A DNA stretch of 64,000 bases, taken from NCBI RefSeq assembly GCF_001660705.2, contig NZ_LYBV02000030.1, positions 230,224 through 294,223 on the forward strand, given 5' to 3'. Positions 38,169-46,100 of the stretch are shown here, one piece after another. Both the position numbers and the translations under genes were made by a program. How positions within the stretch are numbered: the first letter of the stretch is position 1; each line of letters opens with the position of its first letter. This DNA is from Saccharicrinis aurantiacus. Its GTDB lineage: Bacteria > Bacteroidota > Bacteroidia > Bacteroidales > Marinilabiliaceae. The notes beneath the pieces are model-generated. The model made no database searches. It saw nothing but the letters and a program-made list of their open reading frames with translations, and was not told where the DNA came from.

Positions 38169-39098
38169 ATGAATAGATTATTAGTTATATTTTCTTTGAT
38201 TGGCTTTTTAGTAATTGATATGTATGGTCAGGATGCTGTACAGTACAATAACTATATTGCCAACCAGGGAATGTTAAACCCGGCATATAATGGTACTCGT
38301 GATATTATTAGTGGATTAGTTACGCACCGTAGCCAGTGGATTGGTATGGAAGGTGCTCCTATGAATCAAAGTATAAATGTTCATAGTCCAATTGAAGATA
38401 CAAACATAGGTGTAGGTTTAGTGATGCAAAACGACATGATAGGCTTCTCAAATACCTTTGATGCTATGGTTGCCGGATCCTACAAAATAAACCTAGATAA
38501 TAGGGGTAAGAAATGGGTATCGTTGGGCTTACAAATGGGAGTCACATCTTCTGTTTATGACGGAACCAAAGCTATTACTGATGAATTAGATCCCGTTTTT
38601 CAGGGAAGAACCTCGAAAGTTGGTTTTAATACTGGCTTTGGGGCATACTATTATGCTACAGATTATTTTCTTGGTTTCTCCATACCTAAAATGTTATCCC
38701 AAAGTTTTGATGAATCAACATCGCAGTTTACAAATAAGTTTGATGTGAAGAATATGACTATGTTTATATACGGTGGTTATGTTTTCGATATTGAACCTGT
38801 AAAGGTAAAGCCTACCTTATTATTTAGGGAAGTATACGGTGCCCCTTTGCAATTTGATGTAACATGTAATGTATTATTAGCAGAAACCATATGGGTAGGT
38901 ATGTCTTATCGATCGACATCTCATTTAGTATTCTTATCTGAATTTGTTTTAAACAGACAGTTTACTTTTAGATATTCATTCGACTATGCCTTAAATTCAT
39001 TAAGTCAATTCTCACAATATGGTTCGCATGAGATTGGCTTACAATTCGATTTTACTTTTAATAAGCGACCTGGAATGAGGTCTATAAGATACTTTTAA
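38169..39098 (+). CDS. PorP/SprF family T9SS membrane protein
   Basis: 309 residues with a signal peptide ending M-Y-G-Q. The mature start Q-D-A-V-Q-Y-N-N-Y-I-A-N-Q-G-M-L-N-P-A-Y, then S-Q-W-I-G-M-E-G-A-P, is the PorP/SprF signature. It is an outer-membrane protein of the type IX system. SprF-type members are paired with particular large adhesins and are needed for their export or attachment, so the location 27 bases after a CHU_C-tailed adhesin gene suggests a dedicated partner. The C-terminus is barrel-like (F-D-F-T-F-N). It is co-transcribed with the adhesin and the OmpA-family gene. Confidence 0.95.
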   Translation: MNRLLVIFSLIGFLVIDMYGQDAVQYNNYIANQGMLNPAYNGTRDIISGLVTHRSQWIGMEGAPMNQSINVHSPIEDTNIGVGLVMQNDMIGFSNTFDAMVAGSYKINLDNRGKKWVSLGLQMGVTSSVYDGTKAITDELDPVFQGRTSKVGFNTGFGAYYYATDYFLGFSIPKMLSQSFDESTSQFTNKFDVKNMTMFIYGGYVFDIEPVKVKPTLLFREVYGAPLQFDVTCNVLLAETIWVGMSYRSTSHLVFLSEFVLNRQFTFRYSFDYALNSLSQFSQYGSHEIGLQFDFTFNKRPGMRSIRYF

Positions 39099-39225
39099 TG
39101 CTTATTGTTCGACAACAAATAAATGCTTAAGAAAAACAATAGCATAAAAAATAGCAATTTTAAAAAATGTTTGTAACTTTTGTTAAATAGTTAACATGGG
39201 AACCACTTTTGATCTTACATATAAT

Positions 39226-41247
39226 ATGAAACATATTACTAAGTATTTAATTTTTTCAGTAATTCTTTTTACATGTTTGCAAGGCACAGTTGCCCAAAGT
39301 AAATCTGTAAAGAAAGGTGATGGATATTATAAAAAAGGAGAGTATTATCATGCTCTAGTTTCATATAATTACGCAAGAACCGAGGGAGAAGAACTCGATT
39401 CTAACACTAAGAAAAAAATAGCCAATTGTTATTATCAATTAAATGATATACAAAATGCTTTTGAATATTTCGCAAGTGTGCAAGATGATCTTTCGGGTGA
39501 TGATGTTTTAACTTACGCTATGGTAGCACATCGTTTTGCTGCGTATGATATGGCGATTGAATGGTATGAGTTAGCCAAGAAAGAAGGTGCTAATGCTATG
39601 AAAGTTAATGAGCTTATCGAATCTTGTAAATGGGCTTTAGCGAATAATGAATTTGATGAAGATTATCGTGTTAACCCGAGTAGTATATTTACTTTTGGTC
39701 AGTCATTTGGTATTCAGTTTTATAAGTCAGGGGTTGTGTACTCATCTTCCTCTTCTGAAGGAAATACAAAGAAGATTGATAAACAAGGAAAGGCTTTTTT
39801 AAATTTATACTTTTCTGAATTGGTAGATTACGAAATTCAGAAAGGAAGTTTATTCTCTAAGAGTCTGAATTTTGACTATCATATTGGAGCAATCAGTTTT
39901 ACCACTGATTATAACACAATGTACTACACACGTAGTGTACGCGTAAAAGGAGGACAAAGTAAACTTAAGATATTTAGAGTAGAGTATGATGGTAAAGATT
40001 GGGGTAACGAGTTAGAATTGCCTTTTAATTCTGATGATTATGATTGCGCTCACCCGGCAGTATCTCCTGATAATAAATTTATTTATTTTACCTCAAATAA
40101 AAAAGGCGGCTATGGAGGGAAAGACCTCTATAAAGTGGAACGTCTACGTGGCGGCAGTTATGGTAAGGTAATCAACCTAGGTCCAGAAATCAATACATTT
40201 GGTGATGAAGTATTTCCATTTGTAGCTAAAGATTATACTTTATATTTTTCATCAGATGGACGATTGGGTTTTGGTGGTTTGGATTTATATAAAGCAGAAT
40301 ATGAAGAAGGTGCCTGGAAGAATGTAGCGAATATGTTAAAGCCGTTCAACTCGGAGCGTGATGATTTTGGTTATGTCCAAAATCCACAAAATAAGAACAA
40401 AGGGTTTCTATCAAGTAACAGGACTGGAAATGGTGATAAGGATGCAATCTTTTATGTTAATTTCATAGGTCAGGAAGAATCTGATGAGCCTAAAGTTGGT
40501 GAAGAAATTGTATTAGAAGAACTACCCGAAGAAAAAGTAGAAGTTGTTGTTCCTGTAGTAGTAGCACCTGTTATTATTGAAAATACACTACCTGCAAGTT
40601 TTAATCCAACAATAAAGTCAAGCATGGGTAATGTGCCTGTTGCTGGTATTCAGTGTGAGATCGTCGATGATGTTACTGGTCAGGTTGTAGCCACAGGTAT
40701 TTCAAACTCGAACGGAAAACTTGCTCTTACGATACCAGATGCTTATAGAAAAGAAGGTCAGGAGTTCGAAGTAGTTTTCTCAAAGGATGGGGATTACGTT
40801 TCAAAACGAATGATAGTAAATATTATGGAGCTAGAAGACTTATCTAAAAATGGCGTTACTTTAACTCCTGTATTTAATGATGTTGTTTTAGATGATTTAA
40901 GTGAAATGGTCCTTTACTATAAAAATGGTGAGCTTACCGCAGATAGTGAAAAGGTATTAGGTCGTTTAGCAGCTTATTTAAATGCAAACCCAAATATTGT
41001 AGTAAAATTAAATACCCACACTGATGCTAAAGGTAGCAAGTTAGATAACCTATTAAACTCTCAATCGATGGGAGAGAAGGTTGAAGGTATGCTTGTGGAT
41101 AAAGGTGTGAATGATGATAGTATGATTCCTCGTGGTTATGGTGAGCGCTATTTAGTAAATGAGTGCAAAAGAGGGGTTGTATGTGATGAAAGTGAGCATC
41201 AAAAGAATAGAAGAGTAGAAGTAATTGTTTGGAAAGTGAATAAGTAA
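39226..41247 (+). CDS. PorE-like OmpA-family protein (TPR + PD40 + OmpA)
   Basis: 673 residues from the ATG at 39226, which gives a clear signal peptide ending T-V-A-Q (an ATG at 39196 adds ten residues). Domain order: TPR-like repeats (about 25-130), a PD40/WD40-like beta-propeller (about 190-420; H-P-A-V-S-P-D-N-K-F-I-Y-F and L-Y-F-S-S-D-G repeats), a carboxypeptidase-regulatory-like beta domain (about 470-540) and an OmpA peptidoglycan-binding domain (N-T-H-T-D-A-K-G near 605 and N-R-R-V-E-V near 665). This is the PorE-type architecture that ties the T9SS outer-membrane machinery to peptidoglycan. Third gene of the adhesin operon, with 128 bases after porP. Confidence 0.9.
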   Translation: MKHITKYLIFSVILFTCLQGTVAQSKSVKKGDGYYKKGEYYHALVSYNYARTEGEELDSNTKKKIANCYYQLNDIQNAFEYFASVQDDLSGDDVLTYAMVAHRFAAYDMAIEWYELAKKEGANAMKVNELIESCKWALANNEFDEDYRVNPSSIFTFGQSFGIQFYKSGVVYSSSSSEGNTKKIDKQGKAFLNLYFSELVDYEIQKGSLFSKSLNFDYHIGAISFTTDYNTMYYTRSVRVKGGQSKLKIFRVEYDGKDWGNELELPFNSDDYDCAHPAVSPDNKFIYFTSNKKGGYGGKDLYKVERLRGGSYGKVINLGPEINTFGDEVFPFVAKDYTLYFSSDGRLGFGGLDLYKAEYEEGAWKNVANMLKPFNSERDDFGYVQNPQNKNKGFLSSNRTGNGDKDAIFYVNFIGQEESDEPKVGEEIVLEELPEEKVEVVVPVVVAPVIIENTLPASFNPTIKSSMGNVPVAGIQCEIVDDVTGQVVATGISNSNGKLALTIPDAYRKEGQEFEVVFSKDGDYVSKRMIVNIMELEDLSKNGVTLTPVFNDVVLDDLSEMVLYYKNGELTADSEKVLGRLAAYLNANPNIVVKLNTHTDAKGSKLDNLLNSQSMGEKVEGMLVDKGVNDDSMIPRGYGERYLVNECKRGVVCDESEHQKNRRVEVIVWKVNK

Positions 41248-41367
41248 CTAATATTGATAATACAGACTATTGATGGAACAAATAAGTAAGTTTAATATTC
41301 ACTTATAGTGATGAATTGAATTAAATTACTTGACGTTTCAATTGTCAAAAACAAATAAATATAACAG

Positions 41368-41988
41368 ATGAAAGCTAATATATTATTCTTAACAATATTC
41401 TCTTGGTTCTTAGGCTTTACTTTTTTTACTGCTAATGCGGATAAATTGGAACATCTTAGAACTTCAAAAAAGATTGTGAGTGTAAGCCACCTACCAACTT
41501 CAGATGATTTTGCAGTTCAAATTATAGCTTTAAAGTTACCCGCAAACGAACCTGGATTCTTTAACAATATTGAAAATGCTCGTGAGTTTACCTGTTCTGA
41601 TGGATATGTGAGGTATACAGTAGAGAGTTTTGCTACCTACAATGAGGCCAAAGCAATGGTAGACCATTACAAAGAGTTGGGATATGTACAGTCTTTTGTT
41701 GTTAATTGTGCAGATTACATTTTAGACGGTTCTGTAAAAAATCGATTTGATCCCAATGCCAATTATACGGTTCAGTTAAGTGCTTTTCGTTTTCCAGTCT
41801 ATTTAAGCCACTTTGATGGTGTAGATAATGTAATGGAGTTCTATATGAAAGATAGGGTCTATAGATACACTGTTGGAAGCCTAAAACATGAAGCAGCTGA
41901 GGTATTGCTTGCCGAATTAAAAAAGAAGGGCTATAAAGATGCCTATATCACTGCCTTGGATCCTTATTTGCCATTTCAAATTGAATAA
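41368..41988 (+). CDS. Secreted protein with two SPOR-like repeats
   Basis: 206 residues with a signal peptide ending F-T-A-N-A. Two related halves follow (about 45-115 and 130-200): each opens with a strand V-Q-(I/L)-x-A, has a D-x-Y/V-x-R-Y-T-V block, then a helix ending L-K-K-K-G-Y or K-E-L-G-Y and a final strand. That beta-alpha-beta order resembles SPOR domains, which bind denuded peptidoglycan glycan strands. It follows the OmpA-family gene after 120 bases in the same direction and could be another periplasmic anchor of the adhesin module. No family was recognised with certainty. Confidence 0.65.
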   Translation: MKANILFLTIFSWFLGFTFFTANADKLEHLRTSKKIVSVSHLPTSDDFAVQIIALKLPANEPGFFNNIENAREFTCSDGYVRYTVESFATYNEAKAMVDHYKELGYVQSFVVNCADYILDGSVKNRFDPNANYTVQLSAFRFPVYLSHFDGVDNVMEFYMKDRVYRYTVGSLKHEAAEVLLAELKKKGYKDAYITALDPYLPFQIE

Positions 41989-41991
41989 TGC

Positions 41992-42020
41992 TTGATATTC
42001 TACTTAAAGAACTATCTTTG
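41992..42020 (+). promoter_or_regulatory. Promoter of rnpB
   Basis: TTG at 41992-41994, 18 bases, then TATCTTTG at 42013-42020. It predicts a transcript start near 42025, which coincides with the 5' end of the RNase P RNA P1 helix. Confidence 0.75.
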
Positions 42021-42024
42021 CAGA

Positions 42025-42400
42025 AATAGCAAGTCAGTCTATCGCCGCACTATGTGGGGAGGAAAGTCCGGGCAATAAAGAGTACCATGCTTCCTAACGG
42101 GAAGATACTTGTGAGAGTATAGTAATGTAACAGAGAATAACCGCCTTGCTTTCGGGTAAGGTAAGGGTGAAAAGGTGAGGTAAGAGCTCACCGGTGTTTG
42201 TGGCAACATGAATAGCCGTACAACTGATGGATTGCAAGACCAAATATATTACGATTTCCTTCGGGATACAGAGCTACTCGCTTTGATATTTATAGTCGTA
42301 AGGGGTAGGTTGCTGAAGCTTATGAGTAATTATAAGCTTAGACAAATGATAGACACATTCCTTTGTGAATGACAGAACCCGGCTTATCGACTTGCTATTT
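42025..42400 (+). ncRNA. rnpB: RNase P RNA, bacterial class A
   Basis: Catalytic RNA that trims 5' leaders of tRNA precursors. The universally conserved blocks are present in order: GAGGAAAGTCCGGGC (42057-42071), ACAGAGAATAACCGCC, GGTAAGGGTGAAAAGGTG, and near the 3' end ACAGAACCCGGCTTATCGA. The ends pair to form P1 (AAATAGCAAGTC with GACTTGCTATTT). Length, about 375, is normal for class A. A T-rich stretch follows P1. The YihY gene begins 18 bases downstream, so readthrough is possible. Confidence 0.96.
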
Positions 42401-42417
42401 TCTTTTAAACTATATCC

Positions 42418-43728
42418 ATGAATGATTATATACAAAGAGCCGTAAAGTATTTTACAGAAGATATTTGGAGAGTGCAAAAGTTTGAACTCTCTAAGCCTCA
42501 TGTATTAATTATTAACACGGTACGTATCATATATCTGGCTGTTAAGGGATTCATCTACGACCGCTGTCAGCAAAAAGCTTCTGCACTCACTTTTTACTCA
42601 CTTTTATCAGTAGTACCACTACTTGCCTTAATTCTTGGAATTGCAACAGGATTCGGATTGGATAATGTTGTTGAAAGGGAATTGATTAAACATCTTTCCA
42701 CTCAGCGAGAGGTTCTGGATTATGTACTTAAGATGGCAAAGAACTACGTTAGTCATACCAATGAAGGTATTATTGTTGGAGTTGGTTTGGTGCTCCTGTT
42801 TTGGTCTGTGATGAAAGTGTTGGGTAATATTGAGCAAAGTTTTAATGAAATTTGGGAGGTGACACGCGCAAGAAGTTTTGCACGTAAATTCACAGATTAC
42901 CTTGCTATACTTGTTGTAGGCTTATTGTTTTTAGTTTCAACGAGTAGTATGTTAGTTTTTGTCGCCAATAAATTCGGCGAAATAGAATTGTTTAATAACA
43001 ATGGTTTTGCTGAAGCCATAAATTTATTATTGCCATTTTCATTAACAAGTGTTGTATTTACGCTATTGTTCTATATTATGCCTAATACAAAGGTTACTAT
43101 ACTTTCAGCAGCAGTTGGAGGTATTGTGGCAGGTATATTATTTCAGTTGTTACAGTATTACTATTTTCATTTTCAAGTAGGTGTTTCTCGCTATAATTCT
43201 ATTTATGGTAGTTTTGCAGCCTTACCTTTATTTTTAATATGGTTACAATCGAGTTGGCTAATTGTTTTATTTGGAGCTGAAATAGCATTTGCTGTGCAAA
43301 ATGTAAACAGTTATGAGTTTGAAGCCGATACTAAGAATCTTAGCAATCGGTATAAAAAAGTGGTTGCACTTATTGTTACTTATAATGTTGTGAAGCGTTT
43401 TAAGGAAGGAATGAAGCCCAATGATAGTTTACATATGTCAGTGGATCTGAAAATTCCCATAAGGCTCTTAAATGAGGTTATAATGGCTCTTATAAAAGCA
43501 GAGGTAATTGTTGAAGTTAATTTGAATGACGGAGACACTGGTTTTATTCCTGCAGTTGATATTAATACATTAACTACTTACGATGTAATTGATAAAATGG
43601 AAAACGCAGGTATTTCAGATGTGTATTATGAGAAAACAGAGGAACTAATAAACTTCGAAGGGGTGGTTAACGATTTTAATAAGACCTTGATCAGTCATAA
43701 ATCAAATATCCTTGTAAAAGATATGTAA
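42418..43728 (+). CDS. YihY/BrkB-family inner-membrane protein
   Basis: 436 residues with six hydrophobic segments between about residues 55 and 295. The family hallmark is visible after the first amphipathic helix: Q-Q-K-A-S-A-L-T-F-Y-S-L-L-S-V-V-P. The S-R-Y-N-S-I-Y-G-S-F-A-A-L-P-L-F-L-I-W block (about 260-278) is also typical. The C-terminal 130 residues are soluble and look like a winged-helix extension, common in Bacteroidota members. Despite old names (RNase BN, BrkB) the function is unproven; an envelope or transport role is likely. It starts just after rnpB. Confidence 0.92.
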   Translation: MNDYIQRAVKYFTEDIWRVQKFELSKPHVLIINTVRIIYLAVKGFIYDRCQQKASALTFYSLLSVVPLLALILGIATGFGLDNVVERELIKHLSTQREVLDYVLKMAKNYVSHTNEGIIVGVGLVLLFWSVMKVLGNIEQSFNEIWEVTRARSFARKFTDYLAILVVGLLFLVSTSSMLVFVANKFGEIELFNNNGFAEAINLLLPFSLTSVVFTLLFYIMPNTKVTILSAAVGGIVAGILFQLLQYYYFHFQVGVSRYNSIYGSFAALPLFLIWLQSSWLIVLFGAEIAFAVQNVNSYEFEADTKNLSNRYKKVVALIVTYNVVKRFKEGMKPNDSLHMSVDLKIPIRLLNEVIMALIKAEVIVEVNLNDGDTGFIPAVDINTLTTYDVIDKMENAGISDVYYEKTEELINFEGVVNDFNKTLISHKSNILVKDM

Positions 43729-43730
43729 AG

Positions 43731-43763
43731 AAAAAAGGTTACTGAAAACAGTAACCTTTTTTT
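43731..43763. terminator. Bidirectional terminator
   Basis: GGTTACTG (43737-43744), loop AAAA, CAGTAACC (43749-43756), flanked by six A on the left and seven T on the right. It ends the YihY transcript and, on the other strand, would end the small RNA encoded at 43771-43965. Confidence 0.85.
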
Positions 43764-43770
43764 ATAAGAG

Positions 43771-43965
43771 CCGCATCAACCGGATTATTTAAACTCCTGT
43801 AAACAGGATTTGAGTGTGCCGTGATTCGCAGTAATCCTCCGTACCATAAATGATAACCCGAAGGCGAGGCCCGCCTTTAAACCATGCAACTTTACTCGGT
43901 TCTATTGTAGCGTTGAGTTTAACAATCTAAATAAATTGATGCGGTGTGCATTTGTCAATAACTAC
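43771..43965 (-). ncRNA. 6S-like small RNA candidate
   Basis: No coding frame fits the 386-base gap between yihY and the nuclease gene. On the minus strand the RNA folds into one long hairpin: an outer stem CCGCATCAA/TTGATGCGG (43936-43944 with 43771-43779), an inner stem of 43915-43927 with 43783-43796, a large open region, and an apical stem AAGGCG/CGCCTT (43861-43877). A competing small hairpin TCCTG/CAGGA (43795-43808) lies on the 3' side of the open region. A long rod with a central bubble and a 3'-side hairpin is the layout of 6S RNA, the RNA polymerase regulator. It has a promoter upstream and a terminator downstream. It could instead be an unclassified RNA. Confidence 0.55.
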
Positions 43966-43969
43966 ATAA

Positions 43970-44000
43970 CAAAAATAGGCATTAATAGTATTCTAAGCAA
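43970..44000 (-). promoter_or_regulatory. Promoter of the 6S-like RNA
   Basis: On the minus strand: TTG (44000-43998), 20 bases, then TATTTTTG (43977-43970), an exact TAnnTTTG match. Transcription would begin near 43965, about 20 bases before the outer stem. Confidence 0.6.
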
Positions 44001-44114
44001 GTATTAAGGCGGCTTTTAGGCTTATGATGCTCGTATTACTTCGTAAAATATTTTCTAACAAACATATACGCGTTCACTTTTTTTGTTGCTAAATATTTAA
44101 CTAATATTGCAAAC

Positions 44115-45482
44115 ATGCGCTATGCCATTATAGATATAGAAACCACGGGGAATAAAGCCACTCTTGGAAAGATCACAGAGATTGCTATTTACGTTCACGA
44201 TGGAAAGGAAATTGTAGATGAATTTGTATCCTTAGTTAATCCCGAGCAGTATATTCCTCCTTTTATCACTCAGCTTACAGGTATCACAAATGATATGGTG
44301 AAAGATGCCCCAAAGTTTTACGAAATTGCTCGTAGGGTGGTTGAGGTTACTGAAGATTGTATTTTTGTAGCACACAACTCTAGCTTTGATTATGGGTTTA
44401 TTCAAGCTGAGTTTGAAGCTTTGGGATTTCAATATGAGCGAGAAACTCTGTGTACAGTTAAGTTGAGCAGAAAGCTAATACCTGGACATAAGTCGTATAG
44501 TTTGGGTAAAATATGTGATTACTATGGAATAGGAATAAATGGCAGGCATAGGGCAGCTGGCGATGCCATGGCGACTGTCAGCTTATTTGAGATATTATTA
44601 TCTAAGAACAGTGGTATTATTATCCCGGCAGATAATGGATATGTATCCTTAGCCGATTTGCATCCTAATTTAGATATTAATAAGGTTAAAGAGTTACCTC
44701 ATAGCACTGGCGTTTACTACTTCTATAATGAATCGGATGAATTAATTTATATTGGTAAAAGTACCGATATCCGCAAAAGAGTATTTAACCACATTGGTAA
44801 TGTAAAAACTCAGAAGGCTATTAAGATGAAGAGTCAAATTAGTAGAGTGGAATATGCCATTACTGGGAGCGAATTAGTAGCATTGTTAAAAGAGTCGGCA
44901 GAAATTAAAAAGAATAAGCTAGTTTATAATAAAGCACAGCGTCGTAATAAAGTGTTTTATGGTATTTTCTCCTTTAAAGATAGGAAAGGTTACATTCGCT
45001 TTAATATTGCTAAAAATGATGGTCGTTTAACCCCTCTTATTAGTTTCGATTCACAAAAGGCGGCTAAGGAGTATATGATGAATTATGCTGAGGAGTTTAA
45101 TTTGTGTCAGAAGTTAAGCGGATTATCAGACTCTGTAAGTGCCTGTTTTCAATATCAAATTAAATTGTGCAAAGGTGCCTGTGTGGGTGAGGAAGCCAGT
45201 TCAGAGTATAACCTTAGAGCAGAAGCTTTCATCAAGCGTATATCGTTTGGAAATAGTTCTATGATTATAAAAGATATTGGCCGAACAACTGAAGAAAGTA
45301 GTTTTGTACTTATCGAAAAAGGAAAATACCTAGGTTATGGTTTTGTAGCTAGTGATACTTCGGTAACAGATACTAATTATTTAATTGATCAATTGGTTTA
45401 TCAAGAGGATAATTACGATGCTAAAATTATAATAAAAAGGCAACTCAGCGAGAATGAAAACCTAGAGGTGATTAAACTTTAG
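44115..45482 (+). CDS. DnaQ-like exonuclease fused to GIY-YIG nuclease domain
   Basis: 455 residues. Residues 1-165 form a DEDDh 3'-5' exonuclease like the DNA polymerase III epsilon subunit: D-I-E-T-T-G (Asp7, Glu9), H-N-S-S-F-D near 96-101 and H-R-A-A-G-D-A near 148-154. Residues about 195-280 form a UvrC/Cho-type GIY-YIG domain (G-V-Y-Y-F-Y near 199, then L-I-Y-I-G-K-S). A Cys-containing C-terminal region (C-Q-K-L, C-F-Q-Y, C-K-G-A-C) follows, as in Cho-related proteins. The fusion suggests incision plus trimming during DNA repair. It overlaps the convergent thioesterase gene by 11 bases. Confidence 0.93.
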   Translation: MRYAIIDIETTGNKATLGKITEIAIYVHDGKEIVDEFVSLVNPEQYIPPFITQLTGITNDMVKDAPKFYEIARRVVEVTEDCIFVAHNSSFDYGFIQAEFEALGFQYERETLCTVKLSRKLIPGHKSYSLGKICDYYGIGINGRHRAAGDAMATVSLFEILLSKNSGIIIPADNGYVSLADLHPNLDINKVKELPHSTGVYYFYNESDELIYIGKSTDIRKRVFNHIGNVKTQKAIKMKSQISRVEYAITGSELVALLKESAEIKKNKLVYNKAQRRNKVFYGIFSFKDRKGYIRFNIAKNDGRLTPLISFDSQKAAKEYMMNYAEEFNLCQKLSGLSDSVSACFQYQIKLCKGACVGEEASSEYNLRAEAFIKRISFGNSSMIIKDIGRTTEESSFVLIEKGKYLGYGFVASDTSVTDTNYLIDQLVYQEDNYDAKIIIKRQLSENENLEVIKL

Positions 45483-45870
45483 GTGCCTTTGGTTCTGCAA
45501 TAAGGTTGTTTTTATTAACTATAATTCGCTCGTGTGCACCAATAGCAATCACATCATTTTCATCATCCAATAACACAAAATCAAAAAAAAGTTTCTCGTC
45601 ATCTATATACTTCAGGTGTACCGATGTAGTAACCGTTTCTTCAATATAAATAGGTTTTGTATGTTTAATATTAATTTCAGCAGTTATAGTTGTATGTTCT
45701 TTAGGTAGGTGTTTATTCAAAAGTATATTACAAGTTTGTTCCATCAATAATAATAACGAAGGGGTAGTTGCATAAAGGTTGTCTCCTAAGTTTTGGTTTG
45801 AAGCAATAAGGTTATCAGTTATCATTTTTTTAAAAGATAAACTCATTCCTTGTTTTAAACTATTCTTCAT
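45472..45870 (-). CDS. Hotdog-fold thioesterase, FlK-like
   Basis: 132 residues, the usual size for a single hotdog domain. A-T-P-S-L-L-L-L-M-E-Q-T-C (about residues 34-46), I-K-H-T-K-P-I and the final G-A-H-E-R-I-I-V-N match the fluoroacetyl-CoA thioesterase-like group, which holds Thr, Glu and His near these positions. It presumably hydrolyses a small acyl-CoA in the cytoplasm; the substrate is unknown. Its last 11 bases overlap the end of the convergent nuclease gene. Confidence 0.85.
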   Translation of the reverse strand: MKNSLKQGMSLSFKKMITDNLIASNQNLGDNLYATTPSLLLLMEQTCNILLNKHLPKEHTTITAEINIKHTKPIYIEETVTTSVHLKYIDDEKLFFDFVLLDDENDVIAIGAHERIIVNKNNLIAEPKAPKV

Positions 45871-46037
45871 ATCTCGTATTTTATAATTCTAAAATCAATA
45901 CGTAATTTGTTTTCTAAACTTAAAGTATTTAGGTAAACCGCATTGTGATTTTAGAGTCCTATTTGAACTTATTAAATTACAAAAAAAAAGATAAGATGTA
46001 CATCGTTTTTTACGAGTAAGGTAAAAATACATAACAA

Positions 46038-46076
46038 AATACCCTAAGCCAATTATAACAATCAACTTAGGGTATT
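46038..46076 (-). terminator. Terminator-like hairpin after prfC
   Basis: AATACCCTAAG (46038-46048) pairs perfectly with CTTAGGGTATT (46066-46076) around a 17-base loop. On the minus strand it follows the prfC stop by about 25 bases and is trailed by a modest T-rich sequence. It may also serve the convergent side. Confidence 0.6.
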
Positions 46077-46100
46077 CTTTTATTCTTAATTGTTTAAATA

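Noticed and set aside
42274..42501. 75-codon minus-strand frame starting inside yihY
   Set aside because: It is antisense to the 3' half of RNase P RNA and the yihY start, both of which are secure.
43771..43965. tmRNA or signal recognition particle RNA
   Set aside because: There is no tRNA-like end or tag-peptide frame for tmRNA, and the GGAAG/AGCAGC apical motif of SRP RNA is missing.
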